Assembly (NCBI GenBank): GCA_034766995.1 | Contig: CM068314.1 | Span: forward strand, 11,702,701 to 11,766,700 | DNA from: Acanthacorydalis orientalis | Lineage: Eukaryota > Arthropoda > Insecta > Megaloptera > Corydalidae | Direction: 5' to 3' | Length of the DNA stretch: 64,000 bases | Shown: positions 35,441-47,895 of the stretch, piece by piece | Layout: every line of letters begins with the position of its first letter | Position numbering within the stretch: position 1 is the first letter of the stretch | Translations under genes and position numbers: made by a program | The notes under the pieces: generated by a model | Told to the model about the DNA's origin: nothing | The model's input: only the letters and a program-made list of their open reading frames with translations | The model's database searches: none

Positions 35441-35681
35441 CTATATAATAAATATTTTTTATATGAAATAATATTGAGGTTACACACGATTTAAAATAAA
35501 ATCAAGTTTCAGATTTCAAATTTATGTTGAACTTTTTAACAATGTGTAACAAAAAGATACGTACTAGAAATTATATGAAAAAAAATCAGAATAATATTTG
35601 AAAATATAAATATGTAGTTTTGTTTACAATCATATCCCAAAATAATTTTACACGAAAATAATAATAATCTTTTCATTACAG

Positions 35682-35885
35682 AACAAGAACGATGTGGCAA
35701 GTCTTGTCGATAGTCTCCTGGGGCCTATTTATCCGAATTTCTCTCAAACACGATCCGTACTCGTACGTCAGGCTCGAGATCTGCTCGTATGTGAATATTT
35801 AGGCAACATCGCTCAGTTTGAAAAGGAGTTTTGCATCCCCGCATCGATTTTACTTAAACGTGTGAAGCGACAGGCGTATCATAAG
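35682..35885 (+). CDS. Internal coding exon of an unidentified protein (68 codons)
   Basis: Bounded by an acceptor (CTTTTCATTACAG ending at 35681) and a donor (AAG then GTAAGTG at 35886). The 204-bp exon is phase 0 at both ends, stop-free, and clearly richer in GC and in balanced third positions than its surroundings. It encodes NKNDVASLVDSLLGPIYPNF (1-20), SQTRSVLVRQARDLLVCEYL (21-40), GNIAQFEKEFCIPASILLKR (41-60) and VKRQAYHK (61-68). The sequence looks globular and helical. KRVKR at 59-63 is a dibasic or furin-like string that could equally be a nuclear-localisation patch. I do not recognise the family. No neighbouring exon is identifiable within the window, so the introns on both sides would be long. 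The acceptor frame assumes translation enters in phase 0. Confidence 0.75.
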
Positions 35886-36147
35886 GTAAGTGTTCGTTTT
35901 TTTTACAAAATAAATTTACACCCTTGTCTGTTTTCCGTCCATGTTTTCACTATAGTAATATTTTCAATAAGATGTAAATGAGCATAAGTATTGATTGTGT
36001 ATGCCTGACCGTGCGTGAAAATGCAAAATAAGGAAGGGTTTTTTTCGCGTGCAATCTAATAATTTTAGTATTTCATAATATAAATGTCCCTTGAAAAAAT
36101 TAGAATATTAAATAGTAGTTGACTCACCTATGAAGTTATACCCATAC

Positions 36148-36213
<66 letters not shown>

Positions 36214-37300
36214 TATGGTATCAAATGTGTACCCCAATCAAAAAAATGTTTTTACTACTAACCGTGTTTTCTAAATAAAGTACATTTATCTACATGAATT
36301 AATTAACTGTTTATATTTGTATTCTATATTTTAAATAGTAAAATTATTTTTGAATATAAAATATTACTTTGATAGTTTTGTATTTTAAATCCTTATTTAA
36401 AAAATAATTTAGATCTGTTTCTAACTCAGTTGATTTTTTTATAAATAATATATGGAAAAATCCTATTAGCTTGCGTGCAATAGAACAATCTACTTTTTCA
36501 AACAAAATAGATTGATTATATTTTGTAATATAATTTATTATGGATTATATTTTTATTTATATATACAGATTCATTTTCAAGCTGCATATAACAGCTGTAG
36601 AGATCTGTGATTATATTTGTAAATTGTATAATAATTTTATTGATTAACAATAAAAATTGATCAATTAACTACATATAAACCATTTATGTTAACCTGTTGA
36701 AAATGTAGTGAAACCAACATCGAAATTTTATGAAGCTAATTATACAGAAACTTAACAAACTTTCGATTTGTTATTAGATGTTTTTTAAACAAATATAAAA
36801 ATTAGATGCATTATCAGTTTCATCTAAATGATTATTTTTTTTTTCTATACGTATGAAAGTTAAAACAGACGAAGAAAGTGAGAAGACTAATTCACTATTT
36901 CAGTTAATATCTATATTTTACTATAATTGAAACAGTATAGTTGAAATGTCCTACTGAAGTCCAACATTTCGTTATATATCAAAAACGAAAAAGACTCTAT
37001 GTGTGTACATTTTCGAATTGATTACATGTTATTAACAAGGCGCGGTCTCAGTTAATTGCTCATATTTTATCTTAGACTAAAACTGATCTCTTTTTGAAAA
37101 TTTGTCATCGAATCATTCGTTTGTAAAGCAATCATTTACTATATGTCTTAACCTGTGAATTATCTTAATCGATCCAAATTCAAACAGTGAAATTAGTCTT
37201 ACACCGGATAGACGTTATAATTTTTATTTTAATAATGAGGTCATGTTTGTTATTATAATAGATAATGAAATAGATTTTCAATTTTAACAGTATAATATAA
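35886..37300. other. Probable intron, AT-rich
   Basis: Begins with the donor of the exon above. It holds a (TA)n array at 36153-36211 and nothing else that I recognise. Confidence 0.4.
36153..36211. repeat. (TA)n microsatellite
   Basis: A pure AT run of about 30 units. Confidence 0.98.
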
Positions 37301-38520
37301 TGATGTGTTTTTACAGTCGCTAATTGACAGTACATTTATTGAAGCAACTTATGACTACACTGTAATTATTTCAAAGGTTATTCTCACGTGTTTCAATGTT
37401 CACAGTAAGATTGACCTCACCGACAGGATTGTTACAACAAAACACACTTTAGAAAAAGACTTATTTATTGTGTGTTTCCTCAAACAGAATTCAACGAACA
37501 AAATATAAATTACAATTATAATTTATAACATTCAAAAGTGTATAACGGTTTTTATGGATTCTGTAAGTAGTTTCAATTCTTGTAAATATTCGCAAAAAAA
37601 CGCAGTACACGTTAAAAGAATATTTTTTAAAATATAAAATCGATAATTTAATATTTCCAGTTGTAATTTTATTTTTAATATATGATTCTTTATTTGCTGT
37701 GACCATTTGGTAAAACCGTTTGCATGTAAATTTTTTCCATGGTACAGAAAAAGCGTGATGAATACACATATATTACTTGGTTATATTTGAACTTGTTTAT
37801 CTGTAAATCTTGTAAAGAAAGTTGACATTTGAACATGTGAACAATTTTTTCGAATTAAAGTGTCATTTTTAAATACAAATCTTTGAATTTCGTACGTTTG
37901 TGTAAAAATCGAAATCAGATATATATACAAATTAGAAATTCGTAAGAAGTTAATCGATTTGTCAAAGAGTAAAAATGTTAAACGTGTACAAGAAATTGTA
38001 AACACATCAATAATGTATACAAAAAGACATCACGTTAATCAATCAATTTTAGACACTAAAAATCTCAGATGGGAAATTGGTTAGATCTTAGTGTTTTCAC
38101 CTTATATCGTGGTGAAGACTTTCACTGATTAAAGCTGTACTCAACCGTAAACAATATGTTCACCCTGTCGCTTCGTATTAACGTGTTTTTGGCCCTCCCG
38201 TTGCACAATTACGATGCTTGATTGCGTGCATTTAGGAGAAATAGTTACCCTATTGTTTGCATAAAATGTAGTTCATTAAATGTGATACACAATCTTGGGT
38301 TAGATAAGAGTTTTCTAAATGAGGCCACCTGCATACATATTCAGTATGGTTTCTTCACTAGTGTATTGATTAATATGTTTTTGTTAATCAAACAAATATT
38401 CATCATATATATAGTACCTTCCTTTCTAATTATTTCTAATGTATCATTTTGTATAAGCATTATATTTCATAATATTCTAAATTCTATTATTTTAATCTCT
38501 AACTAACGATAGAATTTACA
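37300..38520. other. Non-coding stretch of mixed composition
   Basis: Short frames on both strands (for example 37305-37508 plus, 37491-37769 minus) have no domain. 38040-38340 is a higher-complexity island containing TTCACC/GGTGAA arms at 38096-38117. Confidence 0.35.
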
Positions 38521-39664
38521 AACGAATCAAACATTTAAAGTATTATATATTTTTAAATTTTATACATATAATGTATTTAACTTGAATTTAATTTTTAATG
38601 TTGGAATTTCGTTACATATCGAACATCAAATAAAGCGAACATAAAATCCTGAACTCAATATTTATTACCGTAAGATCATGAAAGCTAATTGTCTTTGATA
38701 TGCTAAATAAGGGCGGAGAATTCAATACGCCTCTTGGACATTCCAATGTAATTGATTTTAGTATTTATTACTGAATATAAATCCTATTAAAAATATATTA
38801 ATAAATTTTTACGAGTATTATACTCGAGTGTAGAGTATTTATTGTTTGTTTTGTAATGTTAATAAGAAGATTGGTATTTCTGTCTATATAAATTAAACCA
38901 CATTTGTCAATTCAATATTTACACATCAATAGCATCGTCGCTTTTATGAACTCGACAGTGTGTGTGCTTTATTCAAATTGAATATCCAATGAGATGTTTT
39001 TTTGTATGAATTTTGTCTATTCATAGTTTAAATTTCATGTCATATACTAGTTATCGTCTATATATTTTTTCAGTGATATTTGTCTAGTATCAATATTAAA
39101 ATATGAATATAAAAAATTTAAAATTTAAATAAAAAATCATTTGTATTAAATATTTTTCCAATTACACATTACTGATATTAAACTACTTATATATGATTTA
39201 ATTTTATACAACTCACAATTTTCATCATTTTTAAAATTAGCGTTTTAATTAATAAGTATAAAAAGTAATTCATTTTGTACTTATAAGATAGTATTAAATG
39301 ATATAACTAACATTTTCAATTTTGTATATTTTATAATTGTCAATTAATCGATTTTTAATTTTTAAGGACATTGAATTAGATAATTGTAACATTGAAATAT
39401 GGCAAATATATGCTTTATTTCGAATCGTACAGGAACTGGTTAATAACAATAAAAGTCTACAAACAACGAAATGATTTGAAATATTTGCAAAGTCATTGTT
39501 AAATGGACTTTCGATGTATGCGGATATAAACTTACAGAATTATAAATGATTTTTTAATGTGGACCAAATAGTGTGTTGTATTATGCCATGGTTTGTTATT
39601 TAGTTCGTTACTTTCATTAATTTATTTTCAATAGTAATTCGGGTCTTGTTTCTTTTATATTTTA

Positions 39665-39719
<55 letters not shown>

Positions 39720-40305
39720 CAGTCAGAATATAAAAATAATATATCTTCAGCAAACAATTTATTTTTAAAAAAAACATAAAATTCCATTATTATTAATGAA
39801 TTCTTCCTTTACTAATTGATTAAAGCATTATTTTAATTACAACTGACCAGCCTTTGACGAAATTCTGAAATTAGAAATATGTTTATCCAATTTTATTTAT
39901 TATTTTTTTAAAAAATGAATTGTATAAAATATATTATAATTCGGTTTCAAAAAATTGAACTTTTTTAAAAATTAATTGTGTATTAGATTATTTTATTCAA
40001 TTAATTTTTATTTAATATCATGTAAGTCAGAGGAAATAAATTTTTTTTTTTAGTATTTGAAGTTATAACATTCATGTTAGAGAAAAAATAATTATTGAAG
40101 AGAATTAATTATTTGATGAACTGATTTTTGTTAGATTTTTTAACATTGGATAATAGTGTTGTATTCAACATTTAAAATTGAAATAGTACCACCTCTTTTA
40201 TTTGATTTAACTGTTATTAAAAGTATGTATAGCTTTTGGTTAATTTATAGCAGCTTGGAAACACAGAGCAGAGAAGTTATTACGAAAAGAAGTTACAAAA
40301 AATAT
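38521..40305. other. AT-rich non-coding stretch
   Basis: Contains (TA)n at 39671-39716. Nothing else is recognised. Confidence 0.5.
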
Positions 40306-40575
40306 TTTTTTACTCACTTCATTAATTACAAAAAAATCTAACCAAAAATGTTGAATAACTGAATACTAATCATTTTTAATTCCTATTTATACGTTATTTA
40401 GATGAAGATTTCATCACCTTCAGAGCGAAAAATTACAGAAAATGATTTTTTTCTGTATTTTAACGACAGTTAAAATTATTAATAATCAGTCATTGAAACT
40501 TTTTGGTCAAAAAAATATTTTTTGGATTGTGGGGTGTGTGAAAAATTTGTTTGCGAGTAAATTTAACCTATTTAA
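40306..40575. mobile_element. Palindromic MITE family, copy H (both arms)
   Basis: Left arm: ACTCACTTCATTAATTACAA, AACCAAAAATGTTGAATAAC, AATCATTTTTAATTCC, TTTCATCACCTTCAGAGCGA and TTACAGAAAATG. Right arm: TTTTTTTCTGTATTTTAACG, TTAATAATCAGTCATTGAAA, TTTTTGGTCAAAAAAATATT, GGGTGTGTGAAAAATTTGTT. Confidence 0.78.
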
Positions 40576-41203
40576 AGTTGTTTTGTGATGAAAAGTAGTT
40601 CAATGGATTTAAATTAAGTTTATTATTTCGACATACTACCCTAATTAAAAATTTTATGAATTTTTATTTTAAAAGAACCGCACAAACCCAATGTTAATTT
40701 TTTTTAATGATAGTAATCCTCCTACTATAATCTATACCAAAAATTATTGAAATCTTTTAAATCATTCGTGAACAACTGATGTTTTTGTAAAGTGGTGTTT
40801 GGGGTTTTCGGCAAATGTTATATTAAATAAAATTTTGCAAAAAAAATATTTTGCATTTTTTTAAAAAAATTCGTAGTACTTTTTATTCAAGGTAGTATAT
40901 CATTTTTCATCGACAAAGAAAATGTTTTCAGGACTTTAAGTAAAGGAATAATATTTTTTAAAAAGATTCTTCGAGTTTAAGAAAAATGAAATTGATAAGC
41001 ACTGTTTATGAAGTTTTACGAAGTTCCTTTTATGAAGTTTTTAAAGACGAGGAAAGCAAAAATTATCAAAAACTCTAGTTAAACTTTGCAAATACTTTGA
41101 TGTAAGATTTTAATTTTCAGTACTTTTTGAATTATTTTCTTAATTCGTGTCCAAAAATTCCGATATAAATGAAATTTATGCTATTTATACGATTGATTAA
41201 TAG

Positions 41204-41235
<32 letters not shown>

Positions 41236-41330
41236 AATGTGCGTGTATAAACACATAGAATGTATATTTATTAAGGAGTAATTTAATTTCAGTAAATTTA
41301 GACATGTTTCTTGGAAATTTGTTAAAACGC
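40576..41330. other. AT-rich non-coding stretch
   Basis: TTTATGAAGTTTTACGAAGT is partly duplicated at 41006-41040. A (TA)n run lies at 41211-41235. No gene. Confidence 0.45.
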
Positions 41331-41700
41331 CACCACTTTATTTTATTGATTCAGCAGGTATCGCAATAAAATGAAGAAAGTAGCGACAGTACGGTTTTAT
41401 GGTTACACAGTGCAAGTTAATTTAAGTAATATTTGTTGCTACAGCCCTCATGTACACGAGATCGATACCCGGTCAACATCCGCTCGTACCAGGCAGTGTC
41501 TAGCATGATACTTGCAGCGGATATATGTGTATATCTGAACGATTTTGTTGCTCTTCAGTACGTTATTATTTTAACATTATGATTACATATATCACGCTAC
41601 TTCCCTGTTTATGTGCCATGTGAATTTGTGCATGGGTATAAATATTGTTTCATGGTACGACGACCTGCAAGTAAACAAAAACAGGTCTATTAATTTCGCT
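41330..41700. other. Higher-complexity island, candidate regulatory DNA
   Basis: About 370 bp of mixed composition (GAGATCGATACCCGGTCAAC, CGCTCGTACCAGGCAGTGTC) without a coding frame. I looked for a familiar microRNA seed and recognised none. Confidence 0.3.
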
Positions 41701-42552
41701 ATTTTTCTTTGAACTATTGAAATCGATTTGCTGTAGCCAATTATTAATTGCTGTATTTGCACTTATTAACATATTAATAGACTTTATATTTTAATTTAAT
41801 CGAATCGTATTTAAATATAAATTCTTTTTTTTAATAATATCATTTTAATTTTATTTACATTTAAATGCGGAACCAATTTGGATAAATATATATTTATCAA
41901 CATAAATATGCAGATTAAAAAATAATCTCAACATTTTATTTGAAAAAAATACTTTTGAAAGTTTCATCTTAATTCAAAATTCATATGTATGTTCGTATGT
42001 ATTTCAGATCAAAGTGATGAATTGATACAATTGCTTAGCTCAAATATTTCACTAAGACCGTTTGTCCGATGTGAAAGTAGAGTATAATAATTGAAATAAA
42101 ACGTACATACATATTTGTGTATCCAATGAGCTATTTAATTTCTAATCATGAATAATTTGTTAGTATAAATCAATTTAACAGGCATTCAATTTACATATTA
42201 AAGTCACGTTACACAAACTCATATATATATATATACATGAAAATAATAAATATTTTTATGACAAGTTTATTCAATTTTATAAAAAGATTTTTTGATCTAA
42301 ATAAATTGCAGGAGTTTAAAACTAATCGATGTTTAACTATATACATATATTTAATGTCAGATTTGATTTTATCTGAATCAGTTTAAATTAGAACTATTAT
42401 TTATCAATATCAAAAATGATTTGTCTCTTCAAACAGATATTAAGATAATGGGTATTGTTATTAGTGACAAAAATAAATTTTCGAGTTTGATAGAAATTTT
42501 AGTATATAGAAAAAATACAGCATTGTAGATATTCTATAATACAGCACTGTAA

Positions 42553-42592
<40 letters not shown>

Positions 42593-42947
42593 AATACATC
42601 ACTATAGTTATACTGAAATGATTTAGTTTTTAATAGAATGAAAAATGGTTTAACTGTTTTAATTTTAGAATACATTTGGATATCATTTGGGAAATACTAG
42701 TTATGCGATTTTAATATTTATTTTTTCTTTATACGGAGATAAATATTTATTTGTAAAAATGATGAATTTATTTAAAAAATAATAACTGTCATTAAAATAA
42801 TATTTTTTAAACTGTACATTCTTTTGAGAAAAAAACACAACAAAAACTAGTCTTTGAAATCTTTAAAAAATTGTTTCATTTATAAACAACGTTATCAATA
42901 TTTTTCAATCTGCTCGTTGTGATTTAAAATAGCTTTAGTAAATATGA

Positions 42948-43013
<66 letters not shown>

Positions 43014-43559
43014 TCAATAAATTAATTCAAATAAAATATGTATCGTTAGTGTATCAACTAAACGTTGACATTTATTTATGAATATAAAAACTAAATTCTT
43101 TACAGCAAAATTGTTCTGGCGTTACGTAATTTCGAATAGGAGTTCAATGCAAATTCAGTCAATGCATATTTTACCTTGATAACATAAAATCTATATTTGT
43201 AGCCAATGTCAGATAAGTTTGCATATTTTAACCTTTTTCATACAAATAAATATATTTCTTTCATTGTTTGTATATGAAAAAAAAATTAATAATATAATAA
43301 ATAGTATACATGTTTTACTTTTTCTTACTGAGTTTTTGTTAAATGTCAGTGATTAATAATATGACAAGTGTCATGCAAAAAGGCGTGGCTGTGCCAATAT
43401 CATCTAGATTGACTTTCAATTATGCATGGTGTATAATATATATATATATATATATAAGTATGTGTAGACTAATAATTTATAACTTTTAATGAACCAATTA
43501 CAACATGTATCGAACATAAGTGAGTGCAAAAGTTAATATAACTAGTTCGAATGTAACAA

Positions 43560-43562
<3 letters not shown>
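41701..43562. other. AT-rich non-coding stretch
   Basis: Contains (TA)n runs at 42222-42237, 42556-42590, 42951-43009 and 43438-43456. Nothing else is recognised. Confidence 0.5.
42951..43009. repeat. (TA)n microsatellite
   Basis: A pure TA run of about 29 units. Confidence 0.98.

Positions 43563-43619
<57 letters not shown>
43563..43619. repeat. (TA)n microsatellite
   Basis: A pure AT run of about 28 units. Confidence 0.98.
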
Positions 43620-43620
<1 letters not shown>

Positions 43621-43776
43621 CTGAACTTATTAACGTGTATTTAAACATATTTAAAAAAATATTGAAACATATACTACATTCATTATACACGACTTTCGAA
43701 TTTTTGAATTGTAATCAGTATTGTTCTTTGTAGTTGATTAATCTTATATATGAATGATCGATATCAATATTTACTC

Positions 43777-43788
43777 AAATATATATAC

Positions 43789-43835
<47 letters not shown>

Positions 43836-43836
43836 C

Positions 43837-43884
<48 letters not shown>
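43777..43884. repeat. Interrupted (TA)n with periodic TACATA units
   Basis: ATATATACAT is repeated with CA interruptions at regular intervals of 10-20 bp, giving a higher-order pattern unlike the pure arrays. Confidence 0.95.
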
Positions 43885-43893
<9 letters not shown>

Positions 43894-44580
43894 CTGATCT
43901 AACCTTGGTTAATTTGATATGCATTTTGTGTGGGCGGATGCTTTAGTCTGGGTTAATAATTAAATAAATTTATGGCTCAGTTATGAATTTCATGCAGCAT
44001 TGAAAAGTGTAAAATATAATATATTATTTTGATAAGCATTTCGTTAACTAATTTTACTATTAGAATGAACGGTTTAGGGCAACATAATTAATTAAATTTC
44101 TGACATAATTCATATACATATTGAAATATATAACGATTTGCACCTGTTTATATAATTGCTTGATTTTATTATTATATTTTAAATTTACTATTCGCTTATA
44201 TACAATATTTATATTTCTTACATTCAATAAAACTATTTTTTTCGTTTGGAAGATGTAAAACTTTTACTCGTTCTGCAATTTAAGTGTCGAGCATAAAAAA
44301 TGATCTGTTTGTTTCATAGGTCAATGAATAACGTAAATAGGTAGAACGTTGTTCGTGGCCTTCAGTAAAATTGTATCATGAAATTTGACCAGAAGAGCTA
44401 CAAGGTGCCTCTGAAGGCATCCTATATTGCCCTGATTTTCTTGTAATGTAATAGTATTATGTTTTCTAAGATGATAAAACAAACAATAATAGTTAAAACA
44501 AATAAAATTTAAACAAATCATTCTACAAGACTAAATTACGTAGGTAAACTGTAAGGTATTGTATACTTTTAGCCATAATA
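43885..44580. other. Non-coding stretch
   Basis: A mixed-composition patch at 44330-44460 has a short minus-strand frame (GNIGCLQRHLVALLVKFHDT) with no recognised domain. CCTTCAG / CTGAAGG words at 44358 and 44410 are inverted. Confidence 0.35.
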
Positions 44581-44588
44581 AAATAAAT

Positions 44589-44722
44589 ACTGGCTACATA
44601 TGGTCAGTGGGTTTTAGAATAGTATATTATCGACCGACCACATGTGGCCGGCACGATTTCTGAAATTATGTGCTTGGCTTATGTATCCGGCTACTTTATG
44701 CTGCCTCATATAGCTGGCCTTT
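44589..44722. repeat. Degenerate array of GGC-ACATATGG-like words
   Basis: Four related words occur in 130 bp: CTGGCTACATATGGTCAGTG, CGACCACATGTGGCCGGCAC, TTGGCTTATGTATCCGGCTA and CTGCCTCATATAGCTGGCCT. The second contains the palindrome CCACATGTGG. It could be a cluster of protein-binding sites or a decayed transposon end. Confidence 0.35.
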
Positions 44723-45246
44723 CTTATGTTTAAGCTATTAAATAAACATTAACTGTAGAAATTTTGTATATAAGAATATTCAAAACCATTAATTGTCACT
44801 GAATCAAAAAAAATATTTTATTGATTTCAATTACACAGATTATTTTTTTATATTTAAATGTGTTCGTTTTTCCTGTATCTATGCTAGCCGAATGCCACTC
44901 TGGTGTGACTGGTGTATGTGTGTTGCTCTTGTAAATTTTTGTATCTGTTTTCTTAGAGTTTTACGTAGGAAAATTTTAAAACTAAGTAAATCTATCAAAT
45001 CTCAATTGAAAGAAATATTTATTTCAATTCAATAATATTTTTTTTACATAATGATAAATTCATTTCAAAAAACAAATATGATTACTTAATCCTTTTCCAT
45101 CTGACTCGCATAATTTAGGTAAATTATTATTTTCTACTTGAATAGTTTTATAAAACCTCAAATAAGTATATATATATTAGTAAAAAGAATTTTCCTCAAT
45201 TGGAAGTATTTTTTGACATTAAGATGAGAATGTCCCAGCCGTATTT

Positions 45247-45292
45247 ATTAGGTTGGTAGGCAAATAATCGGTGATCTCCTGCATTCATTAGT
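45247..45292 (-). mobile_element. Mariner terminal fragment
   Basis: TATTAGGTTGGTAGGCAAAT followed by AATCGG matches the TTAGGTTGG mariner terminus with a TA target, but homology stops within about 45 bp. Confidence 0.55.
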
Positions 45293-45435
45293 CATTTGAA
45301 TGGTTGTGAAGGACGTCTTATGGTCGAATCATATATTTGGTACTTGCAAACTCTTGTCATTCTTCAAAATCTTAAATTATCTCAACTCAGTACAATTTTA
45401 ATCTCAAAAAATTACATTAGATTTATAAGAAAAAT

Positions 45436-45441
<6 letters not shown>

Positions 45442-45494
<53 letters not shown>
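45442..45494. repeat. (TA)n microsatellite
   Basis: A pure TA run of about 26 units ending at CCCAACAGG. Confidence 0.98.
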
Positions 45495-45497
<3 letters not shown>

Positions 45498-46260
45498 AAC
45501 AGGATCGAAAGGGTTAAGACAATAAATTCTGACAGCATTTTTTTTCAAAACTAGAACTAACAACTTTCTCTTACTGATTTATTGTTAAACGATTTTTTAG
45601 AGGAATATATACATAATTATTAAATTTCTACATGTATGTGTGTGTAATTTGAAGTAAATATTCGTTAATATAAGTAATTTTTATAAGACGTTCAATAAAC
45701 ATTATGAAACAAAATATTGTTTTCAGTTAACTAGGAATCTGTATGTGTTACTCTGGTTTCAATAATTTTACAAAAATAAATTAACATTTATAAGCAGCCA
45801 TCTGTTGGACTTTGTTTCAAGAATTGTGAATATGTGCGTTATAAACAATAGAAATAACATCTGTATCTTAACAATAGACAAGATCTATACTTATTTGTGT
45901 TTCTAGCTTTTTAGGTTTATTGAAGTTCTGTTTTGACCGACAAACATATTTAAAATACAAGAAATAATACTTTACTGTTATTATTTTTTCTTAAGAAGAT
46001 AATTACAAATTTATCGATTTTAATTATTCGAACTGTAAAATGTATTAATTTTTAAATACGATACACATAAATTTAATATCTCCACATTTATATTCCTATG
46101 ATTGATCATTATATTATAACGATTGTACTACTGGACATTCTTGAAAAGAAAATTAATTTGAACACCTGCAATTCGCAAATTCAAATTAAATTGAAATCAT
46201 GACCAACGACAATAGAACATAAATTCGCAGTAATGATCGTTCATTGAACATGTCCTAGAA
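45495..46260. other. AT-rich non-coding stretch
   Basis: Nothing is recognised. Confidence 0.5.
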
Positions 46261-46560
46261 AGAAAGTCAAATCTCGTTATTTGAGGACATCTGTCTATAA
46301 CCCATATATTCGATACAGTATCGATTTATGAGATTTTTCCCCGAGGGCGAGGTTATTACCTCAACTTGTCGAGGGCGTGTACAAGAAGAAAGTGGTCAAC
46401 TAACTGTAACGAGATGCATTATTAACGCGCGGTAGTTGGACATACACACAGATACAACGAAAAAAAAACGAACTCGATTTTAGAATCGTGTCAAAGTTCG
46501 GTATCTGTGACGTTGATCAGCTTCATTACAGTCGTCATTATATTGGTTTTCTTATTCACT
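46260..46560. promoter_or_regulatory. Higher-complexity island with a TCGATAC palindrome
   Basis: Perfect 15-bp palindrome TCGATAC-A-GTATCGA at 46310-46324, then the GC-richest run of this part of the window (CCCCGAGGGCGAGGTTATTA, CGAGGGCGTG, AACGCGCGGTAG). No frame of length. Candidate enhancer, promoter or boundary element; function is inference. Confidence 0.35.
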
Positions 46561-46591
46561 TCTTTACTCTCCCTTACTAACTTATTTCATA

Positions 46592-46592
<1 letters not shown>

Positions 46593-46655
<63 letters not shown>
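46593..46655. repeat. (TA)n microsatellite
   Basis: About 31 units, dividing two higher-complexity patches. Confidence 0.98.
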
Positions 46656-46659
<4 letters not shown>

Positions 46660-46900
46660 CTGTACGAAATGGTCTCATGGATGGACACCCGTGGCTGTGA
46701 AGCTGTTCGCTTATTATACCAATTCATTGTTTTGTACCGTTGTTGCGACATGACACGCCATTGTCTTCAGACTTTCTATTGAAATGATGAAAATAAAAGT
46801 ATTATGTTTTTATAATTATTATTATTGACACGACGATAACGACAATAATGACCATAATAATGTCATTTGAAAATAATTTGGATGTAGAAGAAATAATAAA
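46656..46900. other. Higher-complexity patch
   Basis: GGTCTCATGGATGGACACCC and GTGGCTGTGAAGCTGTTCGC are unusually complex for the window. The frame continuing from the (TA)n array is not credible as a gene. Confidence 0.25.
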
Positions 46901-47688
46901 TCACTTACAGTTTCTTTTATGTTGTCACACAGACGTAATCTTATGAATGGATTCAAACCGACACAGAGTATGCTTTTTGATAATTTAATGAACTTCGTGA
47001 GAATTATATAATGGATTATAAGTTCCTTAATAAAAAATCAATGCATTGTTTATTGTTTTTTTTAAGAAAAAAAATATTTCGAATTGTAATTGAATATATA
47101 TTACTTTTACTTTGTTTTCAGTTCTTTTTAAAAGATGCATTTTAAAAGTTAACATTTAACTACATCATTGTCGATTCTATGCCGTTGATTTTCTATTTAA
47201 CCTATGGAATTAATTTATAATTTTATAAGTCGTAAATTTTACAACGTATTTATAATACTATTTATTTTTATATTTTTCAGCAGGTTCAAACTGCATGAAA
47301 GTAATTTTAAAACTCTTTATTATATTTAAATTATGAAAATTTTTCAGCCTGAAAAAATATAAAATTTACGATTTTTATTAATCACATTCTTTTAAACCAC
47401 TTTTAGTGTCTTAGGATTAAATTATTTTAAAACTCTATCTAGACTAAAGTTTATAAAATATTCAAAGTATTCATTTTCATGAATCATAACAGATTATTAA
47501 CTTAAATTCAAAGTTTGAAACGTGACAGACATTTAAGAAATTTAAAGTAATATTAATTAATAATATGACCAGATTTGTTAAAATAGAAAGTAGTATATTA
47601 AAGGTTTGGAATCTTTTTAGTGAATACCTCCAGGAGATTTTGGAGACAGAAAAAAATTAAATTTCAAATAATGTTCAGTTTTAGTACT
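46901..47688. other. AT-rich non-coding stretch
   Basis: Nothing is recognised. Confidence 0.5.
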
Positions 47689-47895
47689 TTGATTAAATTC
47701 ACTGTTACTAATTAATTTTCATTTACTCTACAAATTTTTTGAAATTAGAATTCTGAGGATATCATCGTAATGAATACAAGCAATAATTAAAAATAATCCA
47801 AAATCAATTATGGAACATTTTTGATCAGTTTTTTAGTTGTTTTTGAGATATTTGAAAAATTCGTTTGTGAAAATACATTGCATTATTGTACGAAT
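47688..47895. mobile_element. Palindromic MITE family, copy I (deleted)
   Basis: Left terminus TTAAATTCACTGTTACTAAT, then centre TTCTGAGGATATCATCGTAA, then inverted arm GCAATAATTAAAAATAATCC, AACATTTTTGATCAGTTTTT and GAAAAATTCGTTTGTGAAAA. Confidence 0.65.

Noticed and set aside
41330..41700. A microRNA or other known small RNA in the complex island
   Set aside because: I recognised no known mature sequence or convincing long hairpin here or in the other islands.
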